Assembly (NCBI GenBank): GCA_913776245.1
Contig: CAJYLO010000029.1
Location: 62,001 to 126,000 of the forward strand
From: an uncultured Chryseobacterium sp.
GTDB taxonomy: Bacteria > Bacteroidota > Bacteroidia > Flavobacteriales > Weeksellaceae
DNA length: 64,000 nt
Reading direction: 5' to 3'
This document shows, piece by piece, positions 45,364 to 54,113 of the stretch. How positions within the stretch are numbered: the first letter of the stretch is position 1; each line of letters opens with the position of its first letter. The notes beneath the pieces are model-generated. The model did not search any database. It saw only the letters and a list, made by a program, of their open reading frames with translations, and was not told the origin of the DNA. Both the position numbers and the translations under genes were made by a program.

Positions 45364-46392
45364 TTATACCGCATACATCATTAACTCTTTCAATAATTTT
45401 GAAATATTGAGTGATGCAACAGCTATCCTTTCGTCGGCAGCTCCATAATAGATATACAGTCTGTCATTTTCTACAATGGTTCCTGTCGGGAAACAGACAT
45501 TATTGACTGTACCCTTCAGTTCCCATTCTTCTTCGGGTTTGAAAAGCGGATAAGGAAGTCGGGAAATTTCTTTTTCCGGGTTTTCAATATCCAATAAAGC
45601 TGCACACGCATTGTAAACATAACCGCTAACGGTATCATAAACACCGTGATAAATCATCAGCCAGCCGTATTCTGTTTCTATTGGCGGACATCCGCCACCG
45701 ATATAACCTGATTCGTGATCATATTTCGGAGATAAAAGAATATAGTCTTTAAAATGTGCAATATAATCCTGCCAGAAATCAGAATTCAGATCTTCCATAT
45801 TTCTTATGCTGACTATCTGAATTTCAGGTCTTATTCTGTGAATGAAATAAAATTTATTGTTTATTTTTCTGGGGAAGAAAATCAGATTTTTATCCCATAA
45901 AAAGGTGGGGACACAGTCAGTATGGCTAATTTGAATTTCGTTGTATCTTCTATATTTATCCGGTATTAAACCCTCTGGTACTGATAGAAGCTTAAACTCT
46001 TCATCAGAAATTTTAGGGACAATGATTCCTTTATTTTTCCAGGATCTGAGATCCTTTGAGATCTTTAAGCTTCCTAAAGCATTAATGCCGTCATAACTGG
46101 TGTAAGTAAGATAAAATAAATCATCTATTTTTACAATTCGAGGATCTTCTACACCGTGTTTTTCGTATTCCGATTCAGGAACAATGATGGGTGAATCTGA
46201 CCGTTTTTCTACCGTAAGCGGATCTGATAATACACAATGCCCTACAGTTGAAAAATTACCTTTGGCAACAGCACGGTAGAATAAATGTATCTTGTCATTT
46301 TCCTTAATAACAGCAGGATTCAGAACGCCTTCGTTTTCAAAATCTAAATCGGTTTTTCTGAGTATAATTCCTTCTTTCTTTACTTCTACCAT
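45364..46392 (-). CDS. Glycoside hydrolase family 130 protein (mannoside phosphorylase-like)
   Basis: A 342-residue five-bladed-propeller enzyme of the GH130 type. Motifs are NEGVLNPAVIKENDKIHLFY, KHGVEDPRIVKIDDLFYLTY, SHTDCVPTFLWDKNLIFFPR, GGCPPIETEYGWLMIYHGV and PTGTIVENDRLYIYYGAADE. GH130 enzymes split beta-mannosides with phosphate, or by hydrolysis in some members; the exact subgroup is not clear from motifs alone. It is the middle gene of a three-gene operon, since its ATG directly follows the TAA of the small Lys-rich gene. Confidence 0.88.
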   Translation of the reverse strand: MVEVKKEGIILRKTDLDFENEGVLNPAVIKENDKIHLFYRAVAKGNFSTVGHCVLSDPLTVEKRSDSPIIVPESEYEKHGVEDPRIVKIDDLFYLTYTSYDGINALGSLKISKDLRSWKNKGIIVPKISDEEFKLLSVPEGLIPDKYRRYNEIQISHTDCVPTFLWDKNLIFFPRKINNKFYFIHRIRPEIQIVSIRNMEDLNSDFWQDYIAHFKDYILLSPKYDHESGYIGGGCPPIETEYGWLMIYHGVYDTVSGYVYNACAALLDIENPEKEISRLPYPLFKPEEEWELKGTVNNVCFPTGTIVENDRLYIYYGAADERIAVASLNISKLLKELMMYAV

Positions 46393-46524
46393 TTAGGTTG
46401 TTGCGTTGCGACTTTCATTTTCTTTATCTTTCCTTTTGTTTTTTTTGTTTACCCGCTTCTCTTTCAGTGATTTTGTCGCAGGTGTTTTATCTGTTTTTTT
46501 CTTTGTATCCTTTTCTTTTGACAT
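46393..46524 (-). CDS. 43-residue Lys-rich protein
   Basis: The frame MSKEKDTKKKTDKTPATKSL then KEKRVNKKNKRK ends with TAA immediately before the GH130 ATG (TAAATG), so it is translated with that gene. About 40 percent of residues are Lys or Arg. Short Lys-rich proteins of this type accompany stress and envelope genes in related flavobacteria; a role is unknown. The opposite-strand frame here is judged a shadow. Confidence 0.6.
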   Translation of the reverse strand: MSKEKDTKKKTDKTPATKSLKEKRVNKKNKRKDKENESRNATT

Positions 46525-46628
46525 TTCATATATTTTTATTATATGTAAAGGTCATTCATTAAAAGAAGAAATGTTTGTAATAGTCTTTCAATTTGTTACA
46601 TAAATCATATATATTAAGTTTAAAGGAC

Positions 46629-46636
46629 TAACTTTG
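46629..46636 (+). promoter_or_regulatory. Candidate -7 element for the AraC gene
   Basis: TAACTTTG fits TAnnTTTG, 54 bases before the chosen AraC start. The -33 box is not evident. Confidence 0.35.
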
Positions 46637-46689
46637 AAAGAGTGAGCTGTCAACATATAGATTGACAAACTCGAAATACGGTAATGATT

Positions 46690-47250
46690 ATGAAGTTATA
46701 TATTAAATATATGGTAAGCCAGCGCTGCAAAATGGTGGTTCATCAAGAGCTTGAAAAACTGAATATCAGAAATGCCGTAGTAGATCTGGGACTTGTAGAA
46801 ATATTGCATGATGTAACGGAAGAACAACGAAAGTTGTTAAAAGAAAATCTCCTTAAAACCGGACTTGAGTTACTGGATGATAAAAAAAGCATTCTGATCG
46901 AAAAAATAAAAAATGCAGTCACAGAAATGATCCATTATTCCGAATCACTTCCAAAAGAAAATTTCTCAGATTATATCAGTGAAAAGCTTGGCTACGATTA
47001 CACTTACCTTGCCAATACATTTTCTGAAGTGAAAGGTATGACTTTGCAGCACTTTATCATTATCAATAAAGTGGAAAGGGTAAAAGAGCTCCTTTTGTAT
47101 GATGAACTCAATCTTACTGAAATCTCTTATAAACTCAATTACAGCAGTGTTGCGCATCTTTCCAATCAGTTTAAAAAAATAACAGGACTTTCTCCTTCTT
47201 TCTACAAACAGCTGAAGCAAAAACGGCTGAAAAATTTAGAAGACTTATAA
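46690..47250 (+). CDS. AraC family regulator
   Basis: About 186 residues from MKLYIKYMVSQRCKMVV; an ATG 6 bases upstream is also possible. The C-terminal AraC HTH pair is clear: ISEKLGYDYTYLANTFSEVKG and ISYKLNYSSVAHLSNQFKKI. The N-terminal 75 residues form a small domain common in flavobacterial short AraC proteins, with VVDLGLVEI and a Cys at 13. It is divergent from the Lys-rich/GH130/GT4 operon across a gap of about 165 bases and may regulate it or the stress-type CsbD gene downstream. Confidence 0.82.
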   Translation: MKLYIKYMVSQRCKMVVHQELEKLNIRNAVVDLGLVEILHDVTEEQRKLLKENLLKTGLELLDDKKSILIEKIKNAVTEMIHYSESLPKENFSDYISEKLGYDYTYLANTFSEVKGMTLQHFIIINKVERVKELLLYDELNLTEISYKLNYSSVAHLSNQFKKITGLSPSFYKQLKQKRLKNLEDL

Positions 47251-47353
47251 AAAGTGTGATATATGCAAATCTACTTTCGAAATGTATAACAGGATAAGAT
47301 TAAAATATATCACCTTTGGCTTGTAATAATTCTGTTACATATAAATTCGAATT

Positions 47354-47572
47354 ATGAACACAAGTCACAATAAAGCTAATGAGGCTTTTAAAATTACAGG
47401 AGATTGGAAAGAACAATCGAAACAATTAAAAGAAAAATTTTCACAGCTTAAAGATTCAGATTTAGTGCTTGAAAAAGGAAAAGAAAATGAATTGCTGGGA
47501 AGATTAGAAAATAAACTAAGCAAAAGCCGTGAAGAGGTTATTAAGATTCTTAATAATACTCAACTTTCATAA
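47354..47572 (+). CDS. CsbD-like stress protein
   Basis: A 72-residue hydrophilic protein. FKITGDWKEQSKQLKEKFSQ, then KDSDLVLEKGKENELLGRL and a helical C terminus match the CsbD pattern of small general-stress proteins. It lies 103 bases after the AraC gene and ends before a hairpin terminator. The function of CsbD proteins is not known beyond stress induction. Confidence 0.75.
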   Translation: MNTSHNKANEAFKITGDWKEQSKQLKEKFSQLKDSDLVLEKGKENELLGRLENKLSKSREEVIKILNNTQLS

Positions 47573-47624
47573 TGAGCATATTAAATCCAGAGAAATAGTA
47601 CATATGTTTTGATGGATCTAATAG

Positions 47625-47662
47625 AAAAAGGGGCAGGTGCTTTTAAAGCCCTGTCCTTTTTT
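47625..47662 (+). terminator. Terminator after the CsbD gene
   Basis: AAAAAGG and CAGG on the left pair with CCTG and CCTTTTT on the right, with a small bulge, and end in a T-run. It is suited to stop the CsbD transcript. Confidence 0.7.
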
Positions 47663-47702
47663 ATTTGAAACTCATTGAAAGTGTCATTTTAATATGATCA
47701 AT

Positions 47703-47917
47703 ATGAAATCAATTGATACTTTACAAGACCGTACCAAAAGATTTTTGAGTTAACAGTTAAAATCCAGACTTTATATCCGGAATTATGCTATAATTTAAAT
47801 GAAACGCCCTTATTTATGACTCAAAATGAAAATTATATTACTCCCAAAGACCTAAAGCAATATCTTTCATCTATAAGAATTAAGCTTATTACTTTTCAAA
47901 AAGAATTGAAAAAATGA
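47703..47917 (+). pseudogene. Frameshifted small unknown gene
   Basis: An ATG at 47703 opens MKSIDTLQDRTKRFLS and stops at 47753. One -1 shift at the T-run near 47742-47746 leads into a second frame with FELTVKIQTLYPEL, YNLNETPLFM and PKDLKQYLSSIRIKLIT, ending at 47917. The second part has the look of real protein but no upstream start. Its TGA overlaps the next ATG by 4 bases, so an ancestral operon with the 89-residue gene is likely. Family not recognised. A lower-case read error is possible instead of a real mutation. Confidence 0.5.
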
Positions 47918-48183
47918 AAACAATTATATTATATAAATTTAAAAACTCCGTCACCCAGAAAATGCCTCTTCTGAAAGAAAAAATCCTGCTTAACTCCCTT
48001 AACGATCTGATGGCAATTGAGCTTCTGGATACAGAAATCATAACGGAATATACAATGGATGTCCCTGATGATTTTAATTTTGAAGACCACAGCGATCAAG
48101 AATTGTTGGAATTATGCAGGACTTCTAAAAGTTTTATTGATTATCATTTTGTAAATGTTTTGAACGACTATGATGTTATCTGA
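47914..48183 (+). CDS. Uncharacterised 89-residue protein
   Basis: The frame starts MKTIILYKFKNSVTQKMPLL. It continues with hydrophobic-acidic helical sequence and a DVPDDFNFEDHSDQELLELC stretch. There is no signal peptide or known motif. It overlaps the frameshifted ORF by 4 bases and precedes the Ca2+/H+ antiporter by 42 bases, so it may be co-transcribed with that gene. No family recognised. Confidence 0.5.
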   Translation: MKTIILYKFKNSVTQKMPLLKEKILLNSLNDLMAIELLDTEIITEYTMDVPDDFNFEDHSDQELLELCRTSKSFIDYHFVNVLNDYDVI

Positions 48184-48225
48184 TTTTACCAACCAAAGTT
48201 TTCAATCATCAGATAATTAAAATAT

Positions 48226-49329
48226 ATGAAAAAAAAGATTTACCTTTTAGGCTGGACGATCATTGTTCCCATATTGGCTTGGATAGCTTATTTACTGCAT
48301 TATTCGCTAGCGGGGCATCTATATTCTTTAATCCTCACTTTCTTTCTTATAGGAGCCGTTTTAGCAGCGGTTTATCATTCGGAAATCATTGCTTATCGGG
48401 TAGGTGAGCCTTATGGAACCTTACTTTTGGCGTTTGCGATAACCGTGATAGAAGTTTCTCTTATTATTTCGATAATGCTGAGTGCAAAAGGTTTGGAGAC
48501 AATCAGCCTTGCGAGAGATACGGTATTTGCTGCTGTGATGATTATTCTTACAGGGATTATCGGCATTTGTATTGTTGTTGGATCGATCCGTTATAAGCAA
48601 CAGGTTTTTACGCTGCAGGGTGTAAGTACCGCAATGATTACACTTGTTGTGATTGTTGTATTTATACTTATTCTTCCAAATTATACGACAAGTCACAGTG
48701 AAGGAGAATATACTTCATTGCAGTTAATCTTTATTTCTGTAATATGTCTATTACTGTATATAGGTTTTACAATGGTTCAGACCATCAGACACCGTGCTTT
48801 TTTCATTGCGCCTATTCCTAAAAATAGTGATGATGTGAATGAAGAGAATGAAACCCTTCCTGAAAAACCCACTCGAAAAATGATGTTTTACAGTATTATA
48901 TTTTTGATTTTATGTCTGGGGATTGTCGTTCTTTTAGCTAAATATCTTTCAAAAGATGTTGATAATCTTGTATTCAAAGTCGGAGCTCCTAAATCTATCG
49001 TTGGAATTATTATAGCCGGAATTGTTTTATTACCGGAAGGAGTTGCCGCAATCCGTGCAGCATTTAATAATCGCCTGCAAACAAGCCTTAATCTGGCTTT
49101 TGGTTCAGCATTGGCAAGTATTGGTCTCAGTATTCCTGCTGTAGCAGTGGCTTCAGTGATAGGTCATTTCAGGATGACACTCGGTGTAGATCTAAAATCG
49201 ATGCTTCTGTTGGGATTATCTTTATTTATAATTACGATTTCGCTTGCAACAGGACGTACCAACATAATGCAGGGGTTAGTTTTGATTTCAATTTTTCTCC
49301 TCTATCTTTTTACGACACTTGTACCATAA
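48226..49329 (+). CDS. chaA: Ca2+:H+ (Na+) antiporter, ChaA type
   Basis: A 367-residue protein with about eleven transmembrane helices. The two cation-exchanger alpha repeats are visible: GEPYGTLLLAFAITVIEVSL (near 62-81) and VLLPEGVAAIRAAF with SLNLAFGSALASIGL (near 270-305). Each has the acidic residue expected for cation binding. It is cytoplasmic-membrane located and expels Ca2+ or Na+ in exchange for protons. The central loop is short and acidic. Confidence 0.9.
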   Translation: MKKKIYLLGWTIIVPILAWIAYLLHYSLAGHLYSLILTFFLIGAVLAAVYHSEIIAYRVGEPYGTLLLAFAITVIEVSLIISIMLSAKGLETISLARDTVFAAVMIILTGIIGICIVVGSIRYKQQVFTLQGVSTAMITLVVIVVFILILPNYTTSHSEGEYTSLQLIFISVICLLLYIGFTMVQTIRHRAFFIAPIPKNSDDVNEENETLPEKPTRKMMFYSIIFLILCLGIVVLLAKYLSKDVDNLVFKVGAPKSIVGIIIAGIVLLPEGVAAIRAAFNNRLQTSLNLAFGSALASIGLSIPAVAVASVIGHFRMTLGVDLKSMLLLGLSLFIITISLATGRTNIMQGLVLISIFLLYLFTTLVP

Positions 49330-49509
49330 ATTGTATTTAGTTTTACGATTGTTACAAAGATTGTTACAAAGATTGACATCATTCCCATTACAGGGTTGTG
49401 ATCTAGCTTGAAAATTCTATTAACACACTGTTGCACGACCTCAAAACCCGCCTCAACTTCATACTGCTTTTCGGCACATCTTATGGAATTCAAAACGAGA
49501 TGAGGCTGT

Positions 49510-49731
49510 AGATGGCTAAAAAATACAGATTACAGAAATGATGGAATGGACCTATCAAATTCATGCCACACATTTGGAATTTGAGTTTGATACGATTCAT
49601 CCAGAATCCCTAATAAAGAAAGATTTGAAGATTGTGGGATTAGTCGCTTCATCGTGAACAGCATAGCTGATCAACTAAATGCTAAATTATCGGTAAGCAG
49701 CGAACTTGGAAACAGAACGATTTCAACGTAA
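49510..49731 (+). pseudogene. Histidine-kinase C-terminal remnant 2
   Basis: A HATPase-like frame with an in-frame break: DYRNDGMDLSNSCHTFGI, then GISRFIVNSIADQLNAKLSV and SELGNRTIST before TAA. Further upstream, from about 49428, HDLKTRLNFIL may be the phosphoacceptor region in another frame. It precedes a response regulator and is probably the partner that was lost. Confidence 0.65.
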
Positions 49732-49890
49732 ATTTAAAAAATGCTGATTTTGTGATTAATAATTTTATGTTCTGTCAAAGCAACAAGCATATAGATTTTT
49801 GTTTGTATTGACCATCATATCTAATACAATAATTGTTCAAAACACATTTGTTGCATAGTATTTGTATAGTATCTGAAGCAGCAAGCCGTT
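49662..49890. repeat. Diverged duplicate segment, copy B
   Basis: Homologous to 42595-42815, covering the end of the kinase remnant and the intergenic stretch up to GCAGCAAGCCGTT. The pair shows that a kinase/response-regulator locus was duplicated and then decayed. Confidence 0.75.
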
Positions 49891-49935
49891 TTTTATCAGG
49901 CTATATAAATAATGTGTTGCATTAGGAATAATACT

Positions 49936-50298
49936 ATGGGGACAATATTTATATTAGAAGATGAAGACAGCATCCGCGAATTGCTGAAAGTGCTTTTCAA
50001 TATGGAAGGTTATAAGGTGATATCCAGTTCAAGTATTAGGGAATTTAATAAAATGAACATTGGCATTACCGTTGACCTTTATGTGCTCGATATTCGACTT
50101 TCCGACGGCTCAGGTATTGATGTCTGCAGCGATTTGAAGAGGAATGCAGAAACCGCACAAATACCTGTACTTTTGATGAGTGCCCACATCAAAACACTTG
50201 GAATACAGAATCAGTGTCAACATGATGGATTTATTTCTAAACCTTTCGATCTTGATACGATGGTGAGAACGGTATATAGTTTAATAGGAAAAATTTAA
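49936..50298 (+). CDS. Single-domain response regulator
   Basis: About 120 residues from MGTIFILEDEDS; an ATG at 49912 is less likely. A receiver domain only: acidic pocket EDEDS, phosphoacceptor Asp in VDLYVLDIRLSDGSG, Ser in VLLMSAH and Lys in FISKPFDLD. No output domain is attached, so it acts through protein contact or a phosphorelay. The likely cognate kinase gene just upstream is broken. It is oriented towards the Crp/Fnr gene, which is convergent. Confidence 0.88.
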   Translation: MGTIFILEDEDSIRELLKVLFNMEGYKVISSSSIREFNKMNIGITVDLYVLDIRLSDGSGIDVCSDLKRNAETAQIPVLLMSAHIKTLGIQNQCQHDGFISKPFDLDTMVRTVYSLIGKI

Positions 50299-50332
50299 TA
50301 CGTCTTCACAATATATAACGGTTGAAATGTAT

Positions 50333-50926
50333 TCAGAAATAAATTTTACCCTTAAGAATTTTAATTAAGCCCTGGTCTTTTAAACTTTGCATGACTGATT
50401 TAACGTTGCTAATTGTCACACCTGCTGCATCGGCAATTTGTTCCAAGCTCATCTTAATCTCAAAAGAAAATAATTCCTGATCAGCCTCGTTATATTTTAA
50501 ACTGTAAAATAGCCGCTGAACTTTATTTTCTGCATTATCAGCTATGAGATAGCAGTTCTGAGGCGGCAAACAAAACGAATCATTCCAAAGCTTTTTCAAA
50601 ATTTTTAACATTAAAATTTTATTGTGCCCTATCATATGATTAAAGTCCTCCTTCCGCATAACAATTATTCGACAGTCTGTAAGTGCTACAGCATCTTGAA
50701 GTAAAGGCATTTCAACGAAAAGGGAGTAAAGACTGATCTTTTCACCACTTCTCAACAATTGAAAAGTCATATCTCGTGCATTATAACCTGTGTTAGACAG
50801 TTTGACAAGACCGTCAATGACCTGGTAATAGTGGTTTTGAATGGTACCGTGACTAAAAATATAAGAACCTGCCTTGAATCTCTTTTCGACAGCACCGTGA
50901 CATCTTAAATACTTCTCATCGATCAT
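50333..50926 (-). CDS. Crp/Fnr family transcription regulator
   Basis: A 197-residue protein. The effector-binding barrel is at residues 10-115 (GSYIFSHGTIQNHYYQVIDG), and the HTH reads MSLEQIADAAGVTISNVKSVMQSL. There is no Fe-S Cys cluster. It is related in layout to the regulator at 41.7 kb, though not closely in sequence. It is convergent with the response regulator, and the gap is 34 bases. Confidence 0.85.
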   Translation of the reverse strand: MIDEKYLRCHGAVEKRFKAGSYIFSHGTIQNHYYQVIDGLVKLSNTGYNARDMTFQLLRSGEKISLYSLFVEMPLLQDAVALTDCRIIVMRKEDFNHMIGHNKILMLKILKKLWNDSFCLPPQNCYLIADNAENKVQRLFYSLKYNEADQELFSFEIKMSLEQIADAAGVTISNVKSVMQSLKDQGLIKILKGKIYF

Positions 50927-51303
50927 CTTCGTTCTTTTTATTTAATGATGAAGGTAATTAATACTACCGTTTTACTTTATGACTAGCCTCATAAAAAAAT
51001 TCTATTTAATAATGGTTTTAAGGTACAACCGATTTGAAAGGTAAATCAGAAATATGCCGCCCAGTGTAACGCTTGCATAAATGTTGGTTTTCCTGTAGCC
51101 CGGGATAAAGTAATGACAAATAGTGAAAGTCTCAGCAATACAGACATAATGTCGATTCCTAAGGTTATCCTAATACCACTGATGCCGCAAATAATCTTAA
51201 TTGCATGAATGCTGATTTGTAGCTTTCATAATTATTGATGATTCGCATAATGGTTTTGTTTTGAATTGAATACTAATGATTGTAGCCGCAAAAAAGATAA
51301 AAA
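50927..51303. other. Gene-free gap
   Basis: No coding frame and no clear hairpin before the csp terminator. The stretch is AT-rich and shows nothing to name. Confidence 0.3.
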
Positions 51304-51326
51304 GCCTCTCGCAAATTGCGTGAGGC
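51304..51326 (-). terminator. Terminator of the cold-shock gene
   Basis: On the minus strand GCCTC and CGCA pair with TGCG and GAGGC, followed by a T-run (plus-strand A-run at 51291-51303). It lies 40 bases after the csp stop. Confidence 0.8.
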
Positions 51327-51366
51327 CAGTAATATAACTTATATAATAAAAACTATATCGATCAGA

Positions 51367-51561
51367 TTACGCAAGCTTAACGTTGATAGCGCTTAAGCCT
51401 TTTTCTCCTTTCTGTACGTTGAAAACAACCTCGTCGTTCTCACGGATGCCTCTTGACTCAAGTCCCGAGGTATGTACAAAGATGTCTGCCCCACCTTCTG
51501 ATGGTGCAATAAAACCAAAGCCTTTTGCTTCGTTGAAAAATTTTACGGTGCCTTTTTGCAT
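51367..51561 (-). CDS. cspA: Cold-shock domain protein
   Basis: A 64-residue protein from MQKGTVKFFNEAKGFGFIAP. The two RNA-binding motifs KGFGFI and DIFVHTS are intact, as is the strand EVVFNVQKGEKG. The longer ORF adds an 18-residue N terminus unlike CspA. It binds single-stranded RNA and DNA as a chaperone. The long gap to the upstream gene leaves room for a cold-responsive leader. Confidence 0.94.
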   Translation of the reverse strand: MQKGTVKFFNEAKGFGFIAPSEGGADIFVHTSGLESRGIRENDEVVFNVQKGEKGLSAINVKLA

Positions 51562-51643
51562 TGTAATAAAATTAAAAATTAATATAATGGGATCTGTACA
51601 CTTTACAGATTTCATTTTTTTGTAAATTTTGATAGAGCAGACA

Positions 51644-51657
51644 GTGTAATGTTACAC
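51644..51657. promoter_or_regulatory. Perfect 14-bp dyad upstream of csp
   Basis: GTGTAATGTTACAC is a perfect inverted repeat about 85 bases upstream of the csp start. It could be an operator or part of the leader. Confidence 0.3.
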
Positions 51658-51989
51658 AATATGTCTATCATACTTTTCCTGGCTAACCGATAGTCAAAAT
51701 ACTATGCTGGCCGGCCATATCGCATCATTTTTTAAGATCAAAAGAATCAGGATTCTCAATATCATTAAAAAATCGAATCTATAAACGGGAAACTGTAAAA
51801 GCAAGACCGATCGGTGTCATTGACCGGTGGAGCGAAGGCAGGAACCTTTCTTTATGAATACTTTGCAAAGATAGATCAATATTCTCCAGAATTAAAAAAT
51901 ATAAATAGTTGATTATCATTATTTTGTTCGTACATTACGCACACAGAAGAATTATTTGCACAGTGCGGATGATCAAAAATTCCGTAAAT

Positions 51990-52937
51990 ATGCAGACCCA
52001 TTCAGCCACACCACAGATCCTATCTCATACCATTGAAGAGCAATCCTTACCACAGGTTCGTATTGCTTATTTTATTATGGTACATCAGCGACCGCAGGCC
52101 TTTAAGACTTTGCTTGAGAAAATTTATACCCGTGATCAATTCTACCTGATACACATTGACCGGAAAGCCAGTTCCGAAACAACGGAAGCGATCCAGGATT
52201 ATGTTATTCAATATCCGAATGTCTACATTCTGGAAAGTATGAACATTGTATCTGGAGGATTCAGCATGATCCAGGCCGAGCTTAACGCCATGGAATTCTT
52301 ACTCAATGCCAGCAAGCAGTGGGACTATCTGATCAATCTAAGCGGAGAAGATCTTCCTTTGCGATCACAAGACATCATCAGGCAGTTTCTGACGGTCAAT
52401 GCCGGAAGAAATTATATCTTTTATTATGATCAGAAGTTTTACAGACCCGACACATTGCAAAGGATCCAAAATCACTTTACTGAATTGACCCACAGGATAT
52501 CCTCGCTAATCTACAAAAGAGACTTTATGAGAGGTGTCACTCCCTACATAGGCGGGAAATGGTTTATTTTTACCCGGGAGACCTGCTCTTTCTTATCTAA
52601 CAATGAGAAAGTGATGGATTTTGAAGATTATTACTTACACACGCTGCTTCCTGCTGAATCCTTTTTTCAGACCGTTCTCATGAATACCGATTTTAATGAT
52701 ATTATCGTTAATGATGACAAAAGAGCGGCTTTTAGTCCACCACTGATAGGAAAAAATAATTACTACAGCCAGTTTCTGAAATTCCTGACAGAGAGTAACA
52801 GTATTTTCATCAATAAGGTTGGTGATCTGACTGACGACCGAATAATCGAATGTGTGGCTAATGGATACGACATCCCCCTACCTGAAATCAATGAAATTGA
52901 AAGAGAATTAAAAAGAGATCAACCAGGCAGTAATTAA
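51990..52937 (+). CDS. GT14 beta-1,6-N-acetylglucosaminyltransferase-like protein
   Basis: About 315 residues from MQTHSATPQ; ATGs at 51909 and 51969 are alternatives. The core-2/I-branching pattern is clear: RIAYFIMVHQRPQAFKTLLE, YLIHIDRKAS, WDYLINLSGEDLPLRSQ and FIFTRETCSFL with a final acidic PAESFFQTVL. The family adds a GlcNAc branch onto glycans. No membrane helix is seen. It stands alone between csp and the repeat copy, and may decorate a surface glycan. Confidence 0.85.
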   Translation: MQTHSATPQILSHTIEEQSLPQVRIAYFIMVHQRPQAFKTLLEKIYTRDQFYLIHIDRKASSETTEAIQDYVIQYPNVYILESMNIVSGGFSMIQAELNAMEFLLNASKQWDYLINLSGEDLPLRSQDIIRQFLTVNAGRNYIFYYDQKFYRPDTLQRIQNHFTELTHRISSLIYKRDFMRGVTPYIGGKWFIFTRETCSFLSNNEKVMDFEDYYLHTLLPAESFFQTVLMNTDFNDIIVNDDKRAAFSPPLIGKNNYYSQFLKFLTESNSIFINKVGDLTDDRIIECVANGYDIPLPEINEIERELKRDQPGSN

Positions 52938-53131
52938 TTTTTGTTAGACATAAAAGGTTGAAGAACTAACTGTTTCAGTATAAAATTTATAAATTGAATC
53001 GGCCATGTTTTATACGGAAAGACCCATCATTTGAAACTACAAGAGAAGCTGAAAAAAAACAGTATATAGCTTCAGAATTAAAAGTGCCCTATTATGTTTT
53101 TCAAGTAGAAAATGAAACTGCATGGAAAATC

Positions 53132-53369
53132 ATAAGGATCAAAATTTCAATGAACTGCTTTGCATCTTGTGAGGTTTCTGACTTTTCTATGCAGATACAC
53201 CATTCAGGCAGGCACAAGGAAAACTGGAATCAATTCCAAAAAACAATAACAAACAAATTGATGAAAGCCGGAAATCTTTTTGCGGAGGCTCCGCGATCTC
53301 CGATCACGGAGCCTCCGCAAAAAGATTTTTTTCCGCAGGGACAAAGGAATACATTTGCTATAGAAAATC
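53132..53369. repeat. 237-bp dispersed repeat, copy 2
   Basis: Matches 40161-40397. This copy keeps a perfect 18-bp hairpin. A 129-codon frame starting at 52994 runs through it; its C-terminal half is just the translated repeat, so I do not call it a gene. Confidence 0.9.
53276..53332 (+). terminator. Strong hairpin inside repeat copy 2
   Basis: Arms 53276-53293 and 53307-53324 pair perfectly over 18 bp with a 13-base loop, followed by ATTTTTTT. It would work as an intrinsic terminator for a rightward transcript such as GT14. Confidence 0.8.
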
Positions 53370-53527
53370 AGTTTACCTCATAAGGAATCGAGACACTTGA
53401 AATGATCTGCTTATTGTAAATCACCATATAAGAAAGAATGTTTTTGAGAAATAAAGTATACATTTAAAGTTGAATCAAAATCTGTCTTTTAGGAAAAGAA
53501 TTTAATGGTTAATGCCTCTTAAGGTAT

Positions 53528-53983
53528 GCGCAGGAATTAAACATCGATAAATTCGTCTTTTCTCATAGTGTAATAAAAAATGAACCGATCAGTAAATATC
53601 TGGCGGATTTGCCGGAAGACTGGCAGAGGATCACGGTTGACTAGCCGTTGACTCATATTTCAGGATTGCCTGAGATAATGCCATTCCTAGATCCTTTGAC
53701 GGGAAACATTAGACAATTGAAAACAGAAACAGGAATATGCAAAAAACTTAAAACACTTCCGCTTAAATTCAAAACAGGAGAGCAATTTAGTTACAATCAA
53801 AACCAATTATTATCTGTTAGGAAAAATTATTTAAAGTTTAAACAATCAACTTTTATCACCTATTTCATGGAAAATGTAGATCCTTTTTCCACCGTTTCCT
53901 TGCTAACCAGAATAATAATAACTAACATTCTTAAGAAAGGCTTCAAAAATTCAGGCCTAAGAAGACCTATACTTCGCATATAA
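53528..53983 (+). pseudogene. Serine hydrolase (beta-lactamase class C-like), broken
   Basis: The frame reads SKYLADLPEDWQRITVD, then a TAG at 53642, then PLTHISGLPEI and later FKTGEQFSYNQNQLL. These match the middle of beta-lactamase-related serine hydrolases (LLTHTSGLP, FxPGxxFxYSN). The catalytic SxxK part is missing and the C terminus drifts into unrelated sequence. It is a truncated remnant. Confidence 0.7.
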
Positions 53984-54113
53984 CTGATCTATTTTTACAA
54001 CTTTAATTCTTTTATTAATAAACGATTTTCCTGTAATCAAAGTTGCAAGTTTCTGTGTAATCTTTTATTTTTAAGTCATTTTCATGGCAATTTATTTCAT
54101 CTTGACTTGGGAG

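Noticed and set aside
46406..46603. 65-residue plus-strand ORF
   Set aside because: It is the complement of the Lys-rich 43-residue gene, which fits the operon and abuts the GH130 start.
52994..53383. 129-residue protein-coding frame
   Set aside because: The second half is the translation of the dispersed repeat with its hairpin; no family or start signal supports it.
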